Shown here: positions 1-10,600 of the stretch, piece after piece | Layout of the letters: each line of letters starts with the position of its first letter | How positions within the stretch are numbered: position 1 is the first letter of the stretch | Assembly (NCBI GenBank): GCA_020650975.1 | Contig: JAIPMN010028785.1 | Span: 1 to 22,180, forward strand | Length of the DNA: 22,180 bases | From: Apostichopus californicus | Taxonomy: Eukaryota > Echinodermata > Holothuroidea > Aspidochirotida > Stichopodidae | Direction: 5' to 3' | Notes under the pieces: model-generated | Databases searched by the model: none | What the model was told of the DNA's origin: nothing | Seen by the model: the letters and a program-made list of their open reading frames with translations, nothing else | Made by a program: the position numbers and the translations under genes

Positions 1-207
1 CGTGTATAGGGTGTTCCTCCCAGTAATCGGGTCCATACAGGCTCACGATTATGCGATTATAAACAAAGTAAATCAAAGAATAAAACCCATAGTGAGTATT
101 TCTCCTAAGATCTGAGATTATCGACTTTGACATTAATTGTACAAACAACTCCCATAAAATAACAGGAAAAGCATAATCCTGCGCTATAAACGGCAGAACT
201 TAAAATC

Positions 208-340
208 GTTTGCGTAGCGTGTAACATGTATACAAAGAGGTAAAGTAGAAAGAAGAAACAAGCATGGTCAGTTATTTTATGGTTTGCGTAGCGTGTAACA
301 TGTATAACAACAAGTAGGAACAATCATGGTTATTTTAAAC
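208..340. repeat. Tandem duplication, about 74-bp period
   Basis: GTTTGCGTAGCGTGTAACAT recurs at 208 and 282, followed by related GTATAACAA/GTATACAAA and AAGCATGGT/AATCATGGTTATTTTA blocks. The second copy is shortened by small deletions. Confidence 0.75.
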
Positions 341-1203
341 AAAACTTTTAAAAGGAGGAACTACCTACCACGCAAAAAAAGTTTGATAAAAACAGTTGTA
401 TGTGACAGTTCCAGAGTAGCGCTCTCTTTGTCCATTTGTTCTGTGTAATTTATAGAGGTGTTCGTTATTTGCTCTCATTTGTTGAGTAGAACAATAAAAT
501 GATCGACACGGGTTCTGGCATATTGTACAGACAACCATTTTACAATTGGTTAAATATCAAAGCAATTTGAGCTATACAATGAATCACTCTGAAATGTTGA
601 CGACTTTAAAATATATTTACAAAATTGTGAATAGAACGTTAGTGATAGTGTGCTTGAATGGCCTTTTGATTCAACTCCACCGTTCTGATTTATATTGGTT
701 GAAGTTCTCTGCGGTTAACAGCTTAAACATTGCTAGATTCTTCTAACATTTCTATAACCACTGCAATAATATCATATAGTTACACACATTCCATTATGTA
801 TCGAACATCTTTGGACGATTTTTTCTGAGAGTTACAGGTCGCACGATGTGCGCATTTACCACATACTGTGTAACTATCAGTACTCGCCTATACCATGAAG
901 GTAAACTTCCTTACGGATGGAAACAAGAAAAAAAGAAAAACAAAAGAAAATTACAATTATAGTTGCATCTGATTATCGTTTGCTAAAGAACAAGAATAAG
1001 GATTTTCAAAGCATCAAATAATGATTCTTGAATTGTGATACTTATAAAGAATGTCACGGGTGGGTTGGATTTTAGTAATAGCCGCCAACGGCCACCCTTA
1101 GATAGCTACGTTCGGCAACATAGCGGGATCAAGTAAATGGTGGGAGATCAAATAACGACACGGATTTGGAGTAGGTTTGTGTAAAACTGATTATTATTTA
1201 CAG
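341..1203. other. AT-rich DNA with no recognised feature
   Basis: Only short chance open frames. Nothing on either strand resembles a known domain, tRNA or repeat family. Confidence 0.5.
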
Positions 1204-1358
1204 AGTTTGAAAATAGGTGGTCTGATTTCTGGCCAGGTGTTAACTATTTCGGTTTCACCAATGCAGACGTCGAGGATGACCAAGGTTCGGAAATACAACA
1301 ATATAACGGGAACAGTCGTGGGGAGACTCAAGGACGAATCCCACTTAACCACGTATAA
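1204..1358 (+). other. Candidate 3'-terminal exon, + strand
   Basis: A plausible acceptor (branch-like CTGAT, then TTATTATTTACAG with AG at 1202-1203) precedes an open frame of about 50 codons ending in TAA at 1356-1358. The peptide begins FENRWSDFWPGVNYFGF, continues TNADVEDDQGSEIQQYNGN and ends RIPLNHV. Its composition (many G-starting codons, balanced residues) is more protein-like than surrounding open frames. The overlapping + frame at 1177-1428 reads through the same DNA, but with a less natural composition. The family is not recognised. Confidence 0.28.
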
Positions 1359-1429
1359 AACCCGACATAAACATAGTTTTACGACAAACTACAACGGCTG
1401 TGGACACTTTGCTATACCTCTATGGTAAG

Positions 1430-2150
1430 CGATGAAGCGATTGTCACGCCCATTACCTCCAACAAAATATATTTATAGTGACCCGGTTACCTGAACTCAA
1501 ATACTATTCAGAACAACACCCACCTGCTCACATATCGCACGCAGCTCAGTTATGCATGGTTACTGGGTTGTGGAGTCGTACGTTGATTCGTTAAGCATAT
1601 TCAAATAGTAATGAGGCATATATTAGTAGTTGCTTCGGTGTAATTTCTTTAACGTATGATTTACAACACTTAAATGTTACACTCTGCTATTATAATAAAA
1701 TTCTGTGTTTGTTCTTACTTCCCATTTTGATGTTGAATGAACGTAAATAAGACAGCCAAAACCTATTTTCTCGTGTTATTCAATAAATCTAATTTCAGCC
1801 ACAATATCCTACTATTGAGAAGGTCCATCTTACTAGTTATAACGCTCATGTTTACATAATATTCTTCAGGGGGTTTGCAAGAGATCTAGTAAGAAGTTTG
1901 TACTGTTCCCTTTTGTTTCTTGTTGTTTACTTATGTAGGTGATCAAGAAAGGAAACATAAATACTTCAACAAGATATACGTTAGATTCTTCGGTGCCATT
2001 CTTTTACAAAGTTGATGTTTTGAAGGAAATGACATCATATACAATTAAAAAAAAGGAGACATTATTGTTGGAAAAATGCAGCAAATAAATGTTCATTACT
2101 TTGTAAAAACATGAGTACACAAACAAAACTATTGAGTCAATTTTGTATTA
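1430..2150. other. AT-rich DNA with no recognised feature
   Basis: No sustained coding frame. If the 1204-1358 segment is a terminal exon, its 3' UTR would lie here, but no AATAAA was seen close by; the first on the plus strand is near 1780. Confidence 0.4.
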
Positions 2151-2430
2151 CTACCTCTTGCAAGCATTTACATTACCATTATTGTGAACATAACTTGTTT
2201 ATATAGCATCTTAAAAAAAGGCTGTCTTATAATGATTTATTTACACAGTTTCATCGCACAGTATCATGTATCGTATCATGTCAGTATCGTATCGTATCAG
2301 TATCGTATCATGCACAGTATCGCTACCTCTTGTAATTGTATTTATACAGTTTCCTTGTAGCCTACCATCATGCACAGCATAGTAACCTCTTGCGATGGTT
2401 TATTTACACAGTTTCATTGCAGCATATCAG
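2151..2430. repeat. Degenerate 60-bp repeat cluster with GTATC microsatellite
   Basis: TACCTCTTG-type starts occur at about 2152, 2324 and 2384. TTTATTTACACAGTTTCAT occurs near 2235 and 2401, with a diverged copy near 2341. CATGCACAG is shared. The last two units are 60 bp apart. Between 2255 and 2312 lies a GTATC/ATCGT pentamer microsatellite that has expanded inside the unit. Confidence 0.7.
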
Positions 2431-2439
2431 GCGGCGAGG

Positions 2440-2500
2440 TTTTTTTTCCCCAGCGCGGTAAAGGCCACCATTTGCATACCTCGCTTCTCATTGGCTGGGT
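2440..2500 (-). repeat. Dispersed repeat, inverted copy A
   Basis: Read on the minus strand, this unit begins CCCAGCCAATGAGAAGCGAG and ends ACCGCGCTGGGG followed by an A-run. It matches 3467-3526 on the plus strand along its whole length, with about one mismatch in five. It is bounded by CCCAGC and GCTGGG, a short inverted end pair. It contains an octamer ATGCAAAT and a CCAAT. The family is not recognised. Confidence 0.65.
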
Positions 2501-2549
2501 CTTGCACTTTTGATGCTGAATTGGGAAGTTCTTGCTTACGCTATGCGTG

Positions 2550-2573
2550 TGTGTATGTACATGTACATACACA
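2550..2573. repeat. Perfect 24-bp palindrome
   Basis: The sequence is self-complementary around the centre 2561/2562 (core TGTATGTACATGTACATACA). A few more G-T or matched pairs extend it outward. A related 12-bp palindrome TGTACATGTACA lies at 2692-2703. Confidence 0.8.
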
Positions 2574-3288
2574 TGCACGCCTTGGATCGTGATTCTTTTA
2601 CACGTACTGTATGAACTGGCGACTGTCTTGAGACAACTTTGTTAAAAAATTTGTTAACAAGTTTTTCCTTGCTTTTGCGCGGATCTGCTTGTGTACATGT
2701 ACATTCATAAAATACGTAAAACAATACTGCGACCATGGACTGTGAGTGTACACGTCTCATTGTAGATAACTGTCCTTCTTTGAAGGTAAGGATTACTTAG
2801 GTTTATGATCCAAACTGAAAAGCCAATATATTGAATAAGGTAGTTTTGTCTAGGGTGACTGCTTCGAAGTGATGGTGGAACTTGCTGTACAGAGTACTGC
2901 GATGGCAATGTACGGATATTAGTACCAAGCGTTTGCTTGCTTCCAAACTGCATAAAAACATTGGACAGCTTGACCGTTTCTGGTTGACTATTTACTTGAT
3001 ATGCTTTTACATTTTAAACTGATAGACTCTTATTTCTTAGCATATACATTGATTTTATTTTCAAAATTATGCCCCTTTGAAACGGTTAATTATTACCCTT
3101 TGGCACGGTTTTCAAATAATATAATACGAAAGATATAGGCCTTGTATTTAGTCATGCATGTTAGTAGTACCACTGCCAATGTGGATTATAGTTATTGAAC
3201 ACAGAAATTGTCTTTCGTTTATATTATGGTGATATTTTGTATCATCTTCAAACTGTTTCGGTTTGATTTAACCTCTTTAAATTTACAG
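2574..3288. other. No recognised gene
   Basis: Overlapping short minus frames here (2536-2760, 2705-2953) read as low-complexity or unremarkable peptides. Only the 12-bp palindrome at 2692-2703 stands out. Confidence 0.45.
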
Positions 3289-3410
3289 CAACAGAGTTGT
3301 GCGATGCATATACCACAGACCCTCTACACCCGTGGCATAACAAACCGACAAATAAATTGACTCTACTCAAACGCGTACATTCTGCTGCTAGACTGTTTTC
3401 TTTTTTTTGA
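3289..3410 (+). other. Weak candidate terminal exon, + strand
   Basis: A pyrimidine-containing acceptor (CCTCTTTAAATTTACAG, AG at 3287-3288) is followed by 39 open codons in one frame (TELCDAYTTDPLHPWHNKP, then NKLTLLKRVHSAARLFSFF) ending at TGA, 3408-3410. The family is not recognised. Open frames of this length are common by chance. Confidence 0.12.
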
Positions 3411-3466
3411 GTGAGCTATTCTGTGCAGCTGCTGCTAGTTGATTTTGTAATGAATCTTTTGTATAC

Positions 3467-3526
3467 GGACCCCAGCCAATGGGAGCAAGGTATGGTAATT
3501 TTGGCCTTTACCGTGCTGGGAAAAAA
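3467..3526 (+). repeat. Dispersed repeat, direct copy B
   Basis: The plus-strand sequence beginning CCCAGCCAATGGGAGCAAGG and ending ACCGTGCTGGG plus an A-run corresponds to the reverse complement of 2440-2500, about 1 kb away. A shared A-run after GCTGGG suggests a retroposed short element with a poly-A-like end, or one end of a longer element whose remainder has diverged. Confidence 0.65.
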
Positions 3527-3609
3527 GTATGCTACGAGGCGCGTATCCACGGAAGCGGGGCGTAAGAAAATGAGGAGAGAAAAAATTGTTGTCTTTAATT
3601 GTTAAGATC

Positions 3610-5800
3610 GTCTTTGTTGATATTCCAATATGATGGCAACCCCATTAGTAACATCAAACGAATATGTTAACCTTCATGTTGCAATAACATAATGGGCGAA
3701 TAATGGAAAACTAATTTGGGAATTAAAAGCTACCGTAGCGTTCTTGAAAAAAAAAAACTAAGTACTTAGCCCCGGTTTATGTTGGCAAATATTTAATATT
3801 TGGTCCTTGTAAGATATGCGTAGAATGCTATATATCGGTTGACTATTCAACTAGAGCCTTAAATATTGGAGAGAAAAAACTAATCAGAAAACATAGTAAA
3901 GAAACGACATATTATTCTGATGTAACGGAATGGAAAAAATGATCCCGTTTCAGATAATTTGGATTTTAATCTAATTTACGCATACGAACCCTTGGATAAC
4001 TGTATTTCGTAATTGATAGAGTAATTCATATCGGGACATTTTGAACTCTATTTTGTGTCTGTCATGTTTATTTTCAAGACAATCGTTTGCAGAGCAATAC
4101 ATTCGTGTTATATTAATAACATTAAAGTTAAAGTGATACTCTAACCTTATTGCTAAAACAAGCTACTTTAATTTCGTCGATATAAACAGCAGATTAATTC
4201 ATTACGTATTGACTGTTCAGTACAACCACGTATTTTATCTAACATGTAACGCGGGATCATGCTTTCTGATACAACACAGTAGAAACATAAATTTCACTTG
4301 TGAATGAACCAATCATATTGAGATAAAACCCTGTCCAGACTCAGATAGCTGTCGGTCAAGTATAACATTGGTGAATATACAATAATTTGGTTTTACATTA
4401 TGTTCATCTACGACAGGAATGCTGGAGCTGTCAGTCTAAAGAACAAAATAACGATGTTTGAAAGAGAAATGTTGCGTTATGAATTATATAACATCCAGTT
4501 ATTTAGGCAACGTTTCCCTTTCGGATTCCCTTTTATAATGCAGTGAATACCGTAACAACGTGCAATTCATCTAAGTTGCAGACTAATCAAAGTTAATTAC
4601 GAATTCATTATTAATACTTTAATTTGTATAAGCTACATGTCTAATATGTAAGCTTATGCGATGACGTCTTAAATCGACTTTTAATGGAAATGGGCTCCTA
4701 AATCATATCTCTTCGATCCCGTCAATCTCAATAATTGAAAGAAGGTAATTGAAGGGTATGTTCAATCTATATCTCTCGTCACTATCAAACAGAGCTCTGG
4801 AAATGTTATTGATATAGTTAACATTGTCAAGGCTAGCTCATTATTATATTTATTAGTACAGCAAATAATATCTTACAGTTGTCTGGCCTTTTTTTCTTCA
4901 GAATTTGACTATTTGCTTCCTTTCTGTAATGGATAGCCTCAGAGGCATACCGTGGTTGTACTAACTATCATTACATTATTCTACATCCCCTTTAAACTAC
5001 CTACAAGTAGCAACCATTATATTAAACATTTCTAAGGATCGATTATCCCCTGCGAAATTAAACGATCACTGTACAAGGTATCCGAATAATAAGACCTTAG
5101 TCTATTAACCCCTCCCCATTACCACTGCCCCACCTAATGGGCGATATTTAAGTAAAATGTTAACTATTCCACTTCGGTACAGACTAAAGAAAACTCTAAA
5201 TGTGATGAGTATGTGATGGAATCCGTTTAAGAGTTTTCGATCAAATTATATTTTGTTTTTAATTTGTCTCTGCACATGTCACAAGTTACGTAATATTAAT
5301 TAAGTATCTAATTTAAGGGTTATTATTAATGGCAAAAGAGTTATTTTGTTATTATCTATGTTTATGAATTGAAACTTCAAAACTGTATTAATCTAAAATG
5401 TAGCAAACGTAGCAAATGTAAAAAATAGCAATTATATAGGTTATCTGTCTCCATTTTGGGATGTAACAATCAACTCACTGTCCTCGTCCAGACCCTCAGA
5501 TTACGAGGAAATTATTCGTTTTAGTGTTTGGCTGTTTTATCCCTTCCATATTACACAACAACAACATGCAGGGCACCATAACGTAAGAAAGAAATATGGA
5601 GATAAGACAACTTCGGTTATTCGGTAATCTACTCACAACAAGTGTACAGCATTCAGAAAATCTCAGAAGATTTTCGGGAAGAAGGAGAATTTATAAAATA
5701 TAATATTGGGAAAAACAATTGAACTAAACAGGAGTACTGAATGAGCAATACAAAAATCAAAACGTTGTAAAATATAATAACTTTGATATTTTATCCATAT
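3610..5800. other. Long AT-rich gene-free stretch
   Basis: About 2.2 kb without an open frame worth noting on either strand, no strong repeat structure and no transposon motif recognised. Short A-runs and AT-rich motifs only. Confidence 0.5.
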
Positions 5801-5801
5801 A

Positions 5802-5809
5802 TGACGTCA
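5802..5809. promoter_or_regulatory. CRE consensus TGACGTCA
   Basis: A perfect palindromic CREB/ATF site. It is isolated, with no promoter or gene start recognised nearby, so function is unproven. Confidence 0.2.
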
Positions 5810-5979
5810 CAGGTTGTTGCAAAATGTACGTTTTGTTAATAAAACGATTTGATCAGATTTGTCTTTTATTTTTTTATTTACATCTGTTATGGTCCAGATT
5901 GGCATCGGTATATCATTGGAATGCTTATATTATAATCCTCACTTTGATATCACGACCTCAAGGCTCATCTACAGCACTA

Positions 5980-6210
5980 AAATGGAGTAGATATTTTCTC
6001 AGTAGGAATAATACCCCCCCCCCCCCCTCCGTTCTACTCATTTAATATTTATCTCTACAAATACGTAAACTGTGGCTTACAATAGAAAATATATTTTCTC
6101 AATAAGAATATTATTTTCGTCCCTTTTCCACTAATTTAATATTTACATCTAAAAATTCTCAAACTGTGGCCCACAATGGAGAAGATATTTCTCTTAGACT
6201 AAATACTACC
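5980..6210. repeat. Tandem repeat, 94-100-bp period, with C14 tract
   Basis: TTTTCTC recurs at 5994 and 6094, AAACTGTGGC at 6067 and 6161, and TTTAATATTTA follows each. A third, partial copy starts near 6177 (TGGAGAAGATATTTCTC). The first copy contains an uninterrupted run of 14 C (6014-6027). Confidence 0.75.
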
Positions 6211-6214
6211 AAAC

Positions 6215-7914
6215 TAAACAGACCAAACTACATTTTAGAAATCCATATATAAGCTCTCATTCGGGTTTTTCTTCTATAAAAATAAGCTAGAAACTATAGT
6301 CTATCTACTTATCAACAAAATAGTACCAGATTGGAATTTCAAGAGATATTCAGCTATTTTAAAAGGGATTTGATAGCTCAGAGTAGAGTAAAGGACTAGC
6401 TGATACTTTTTTGAATCATGCATTATCTATACATAAACTGGGAATCACGCTAAGGCGGAACGGTTGTGTTAAAATTTTAACGTTCATTAACTAAATCAAA
6501 GAACACTACAGATATAGTCTAAACTGACAACACCACGATGTAGTGGTCACTGAATATAAAACAGCACAGGCATAGAAAAGTGTGGTTTGCAAACAAATAT
6601 ATCGTTCGCAGTGCCGTTGAGCAAGGTGTAGTACTGAAAATGTTCAATAGTTATACATGACCTCAGTAAGTTAACGTCTTAACAGTTACCAAGATCGATT
6701 GGAACACAAGTTGCATTTTTTATTACCACAGTTGCAGTAACTACACTTAGTGTATGTGGGATCCATTCACACTAGAATTAATGGTCCGTTCTTGCATTGA
6801 GTAAAACATGGACTTTGGAAGCGGTTGTGAAAGACACGCATTCTGTACACATCAATTATGTTTGTTGTGTACTAACTTGATTTTGTAGGATTATTTATCA
6901 GTGCAAAGATGTATCACCTAAATGCATCCGTAGATTTCCTCCGTGGTGGGCAGAGGATGAACAACTGCCCATATTAACAATCCAGTGACCTTTGACCTGG
7001 GTCGATTACTCATCCTTGTTTAGATCATTGGGCTATGCATGGTGCATCACATGGTCACAAAAGACACTATTGTTTTAAAATTTGGTTTATTTTGGGAAAG
7101 AACACGCGCAGACCTTTTGGTGAGGAGATGTTGGGAAGAACAAAGAAGGTGAGAGGGGGAGAGTAATTAACTTAAGCAGAGGGTGGACTACCACTAGTGA
7201 GGAGAGATGCAGTCTTTTCTGATACTCTTGTCCGATTAATTTTAATACCTTTGACGTAGAGATTTACAATAAATTAGAGATGTAGCTTTTGCGCTATAAT
7301 TGATGTCTATCTCCATTTTGTGTATGTGAATTGTACATTTTCAACCCAATGTTCCAGGTGGGAACATTATGACAATCAGTTAAGACGTCACATCTCTACA
7401 AAACTTGCTTATCATTACAATTGATTTTCAGCGTGTTTACACACAACACAACTGTCACAGCGGTATGTAAACAAGAAATAAGGACTCAAACAAGTTCTTG
7501 AATTAAACTGGGTTATAAGATCTTCATCTGGCTAGATATCTACTAATCTAACAATGGATTACAGGAGGATGGGACAGGAAAGTATTATGTTCACATATTT
7601 TTTAAAGGAACAATTTATTAAGGAATGACCATGTAATAACATCATTGGAAATGCCATCATACTGAATGTTACTTTCGTGATAGAAATATGTGTTTAGATA
7701 TTCAATGCACAGACTGTTGTAAGGTTTATGTTGTAGAGAGAAATTGTGGAAGTGATCTACTGGGACTTAGAGGTTGGAAAAGTAGTTATTATGTTTATTG
7801 TTGGCTTGAAAATAGAAACTGCTAGTCATCTTTGTTGGAAGTGTGATGTAGGAGGACTTCCTGACTGTTCTACTAGCTAAGATATTGCAAATGTGAATCT
7901 AGGGTAAGGGGAAG
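6215..7914. other. Gene-free stretch containing the DR1 site
   Basis: No coding frame of note. A G/A-rich segment lies at about 7120-7170. The DR1 element at 6986-6998 is the only site that stands out. Confidence 0.45.
6986..6998 (-). promoter_or_regulatory. Perfect DR1 nuclear-receptor element
   Basis: The minus strand reads AGGTCAAAGGTCA: two perfect AGGTCA half-sites separated by one A. This is the ideal binding site for HNF4, COUP-TF and RXR-type dimers, families found across animals. A 13-bp exact consensus is unlikely by chance in 22 kb. No adjacent gene could be identified. Confidence 0.35.
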
Positions 7915-7918
7915 ATAA

Positions 7919-8813
7919 TGTAGCGCCCACAGTTTGAAGTAAAGTTTAGCGATGGTGAGGAACTCAGGCAACTGGAGGTCACCCGAGGTCATGGTGAAAA
8001 TGGGTCGGGGTGGGGGGGGGACGCTACTAAATTATGGGGGAGTGCTAGAGCTCTTATATAATTAACTAAAAGAAGTCAATTACAAATTACAAGTTCAGAT
8101 ATAGTATGTATATTAGCGAATTAACTAGGCTCTCTGAGAGCAAACGAGCGGAAATATTTTTTATTAGTAAATATTCAAGCTCTTTTAGAGCAATTACAGT
8201 CCTTACTTCGCTACAACCTGGACGTAAATTAAAGCATTTAAATACACAGAGCACACGGAATCAAGTACTTAATTAAGTAACCTGCCGTGGGGGATCCACC
8301 GACGCGACTCGTTCCGATACGAGGTCGGATTCAGACACGAGGCATTCTTAACTACCTTATTTAAATGAAGAAAGACAAAAACCTGTCACCTCGAGCCTGA
8401 ACCTTAAGCCCCGGACCCGCTCAACTAAACAAAATATTATTTTACGCTTAATAAAACTTACATAGCACGCACGAGTCACGCCGTCGGCCTCCGGAAGTCT
8501 CCTTACACGTACTAACAAGAAACACAATAATATAGGTAATACATTTCTGGAGTTCTTTACTCTAACACAACCAAGGAGCGAGTGATTTTAGAAGCCAACG
8601 TCTGCTTCCATTGGACCTTTGTTAAAACAAAAGAAACGGAAGGATAACAGCCTAAGGAAAAGAAACAAAATTATAAAACGGTGAGCATAAATAGTACATT
8701 ACAAAGTCACCCATCGACGAAATCCATCGCGGCCACTATGCAGGTGTGTAGAATATACTGACATGACTAATAATTAGTTGTCAGAGTAAGAGCGACCCCA
8801 GTCGATCGCTACA
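7919..8813. mobile_element. Probable solo LTR of a Gypsy-like retrotransposon
   Basis: The segment starts TGTAGCG (7919-7925) and ends CGCTACA (8807-8813), a perfect 7-bp inverted pair with the TG...CA ends of retroviral-type LTRs. Immediately outside, ATAA occurs at 7915-7918 and at 8814-8817, a 4-bp target duplication as made by several Ty3/Gypsy lineages. Inside are a TATA-like TTATATAATT (about 8055) and an AATAAA (8450-8455). The interior is more GC-rich around 8280-8520 than its surroundings. No primer-binding site follows 8813 and no gag/pol lies within the window, so this looks like a solo LTR left by recombination. The purine-rich run just before 7919 could instead be a polypurine tract of a decayed element. 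The orientation is tentative (+). Confidence 0.5.
8002..8020 (+). other. Potential G-quadruplex tract
   Basis: GGG, GGGG and a run of nine G are separated by 1-2 nt loops, inside the 5' part of the putative LTR. The nine-G run can supply two G-triplets, so an intramolecular four-stranded fold is possible. No function is implied. Confidence 0.35.
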
Positions 8814-8817
8814 ATAA

Positions 8818-9150
8818 TGATAAAACTACTACTTATACTACTTTACTTGTGCAAACTTTGCTTTGAATATTTATGAATAACCCTTATTATTGGGATTTTG
8901 CTACCTTCTCGAAGATACAATCCCCATCGCTTTTCTCTTTCTAAGTGAAAAAAAAAAAAAACCTTTAGTCACCTTGTCAAAACACAACCAGAATGAAAAC
9001 ATGGCATGGTTCCTTACTGTAGCTCATTGATTTGATTCACAGGAACACTACAAGTATGTAATGATGAAGCATTCTCTTAAGTTATGTGTACCAAATTAAT
9101 GCTAGTCATGGTCCTTCATAAATATGCATGAACCAGTTGTAGCACACATC
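8818..9150. other. Sequence between the LTR and the Penelope-like fragment
   Basis: It contains an A14 run (8948-8961). No RT core of the Penelope-like element could be recognised here despite the fragment just downstream. Confidence 0.4.
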
Positions 9151-9252
9151 AGCATCGCGGAATTATCCAAACTGTTTCCAAAAGAACCGATTCTAGCCTA
9201 CAAAAGGGCCCAAAATCTCAAAGATTTACTTGTTAACTCAAGGTTTTTGTAC
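9151..9252 (+). pseudogene. Fragment resembling Penelope-like element reverse transcriptase C-terminus
   Basis: In the + frame, 9151-9252 reads SIAELSKLFPKEP and then PILAYKRAQNLKDLLVNSRF, ending at TAA (9253-9255). Penelope-like element proteins have a conserved block after the RT, roughly F-P-x-P-P-[LM]-[VIL]-[AS]-[FY]-[KR]-R-x-x-N-L-[RK]-D-x-L-V, which joins the RT to the Cys-rich linker and GIY-YIG nuclease. The spacing and key residues match closely. No Cys-rich linker or GIY-YIG motif was found downstream, where stops are frequent, and no RT core was recognised upstream. It is therefore a short decayed remnant, or a chance match of about 25 residues. Confidence 0.4.
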
Positions 9253-9582
9253 TAACGAAGAATCAGCTGACTCAAGGTTCACACGAAGCTCGTTTAGATG
9301 CTCCTATAGCTGCACTATGAGTCCATAAAAAACTCGTGCACAGAAAATAGATGCATTTTGAGAACGAGACGCCCAGGCCAAATATAAAATATTCAAAGGC
9401 TACTACTGATGAAGCTCCTCCTATAAAGTTTGAGAGCAGAAACCGGTCTAGTTGGTCATAAGAACCTACGCTAGTCTCTCCTACTATTAACAATACACTC
9501 GATACTAGTTGCAATTATGTTTCACCATGAGGAGCATGCTATAAATTCATGTTCCTCGGGACCTCCCTTAAAAATACTTCAG

Positions 9583-9639
9583 GTTCTTGGCGACTACGTT
9601 GCGTTAGATAGTGTAAAACCGCCCACACCCCCCTTTCAA
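9583..9639 (+). other. Candidate 57-bp exon on the + strand
   Basis: A pyrimidine-containing acceptor ending in ACTTCAG (AG at 9581-9582) precedes 57 nt that are open in one frame, VLGDYVALDSVKPPTPPFQ. A consensus donor GTAAGT begins at 9640. The unit is phase 0 at both ends (19 codons) and proline-rich. No partner exons were identified, and short exons predicted by eye have a high false-positive rate. Confidence 0.2.
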
Positions 9640-9784
9640 GTAAGTAACTTAAGGAAGAGTTCGGTTACTATTTTAAGATCGGTATGCCAAATTCCAACAA
9701 AAATGAAAGATGTAAATGTAGGCAAAATTTATCTAGATATTTTAGGTTTGAAGATATTTTACTCATCTGATAATTCGTGAAGCA

Positions 9785-9960
9785 ATGCTAGAGTCTATTA
9801 GAAACCTCAGACAAAATATCATCCCCGAATACTGAATATAATGGATGTAGCGATAAATGCCAGAGTCTATGAGAAAACAGACTAAATATTATCCCGGAAT
9901 ATAAAATAGAATACGTCAGACTAAATATTTTCCCGAAATACGAAATGGAATGGCCGTAGG
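9785..9960. repeat. Short degenerate tandem repeat
   Basis: AGAGTCTAT recurs at 9790 and 9862. CAGAC-AAATAT-ATCCC-GAATA blocks start at 9808, 9878 and 9917. Spacings of about 70 and 39 bp show one full duplication plus a partial one. Confidence 0.7.
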
Positions 9961-10359
9961 GATGTAAACATGGTAACTGGGTTTGCATTTTTTTTGCAGT
10001 AAGCAATCGCTTTGTATCAAATACAGAAAATGAAAAAGAAATCGATGCAATTATTTATGAAAATCATACAAACGTGTATATGACATGTTAAAATACATGA
10101 AGGCTTGTACTTTGAAAGTACTGCTCCTTTGATAATATTACTAAGGATAAATACAACAGCCAAGTTAAGAAAATGCATACACAGTTTCATGAAGTGTGAA
10201 GTGACAATTTAAGGGGAGGCTAGGACAAATTTTAAAGCACGGGATGAATGTATCTTAGTAGTTGAATTTAAGGGAACTAAATATATATACTAAAGCTTTC
10301 TCCTGACATTCCAACATTGCTGACATTCACTGCACACGTTAACGACATTATCAAACTGA

Positions 10360-10600
10360 GGACATAATTTTGAGGACATCAATTCGATGACTTAAGAGGG
10401 TGCTCTCGTAGCAGGGTGTTCTACCATAAACACTGTTCAGCCAAATATGTGTCCGATAGTGACAATTTGAGGACTCCCCCATACTGATACAGGAGCTTTC
10501 TGAGGTCACTTGGAGTCCATTCCCCAATTTTACAATTTTAGGACGTCTTCAAATCGACGGTCACACACCAATTGTCCTCAAAGCGAAGGTGTGTACCAGA
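10360..10600. repeat. Diffuse GAGGACA/TTTGAGGAC motif cluster
   Basis: TGAGGACATAATT and TTGAGGACATCAATT occur head to tail near 10360-10385, CAATTTGAGGACT near 10464, CAATTTTAGGACGTC near 10534, and the inverted CAATTGTCCTCAAAG near 10570. They may be remnants of a transposon with internal repeats. No element boundary was found. Confidence 0.35.

Noticed and set aside
105-323. 72-codon minus frame, Cys/Phe-rich
   Set aside because: It overlaps the 74-bp tandem duplication and has no recognisable motif.
3411-3605. 64-codon plus frame
   Set aside because: It passes through dispersed repeat copy B, so the open frame is likely incidental.
9272-9514. 80-codon minus frame next to the Penelope-like fragment
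   Set aside because: No motif or splice context, and the retroelement signal is on the other strand.
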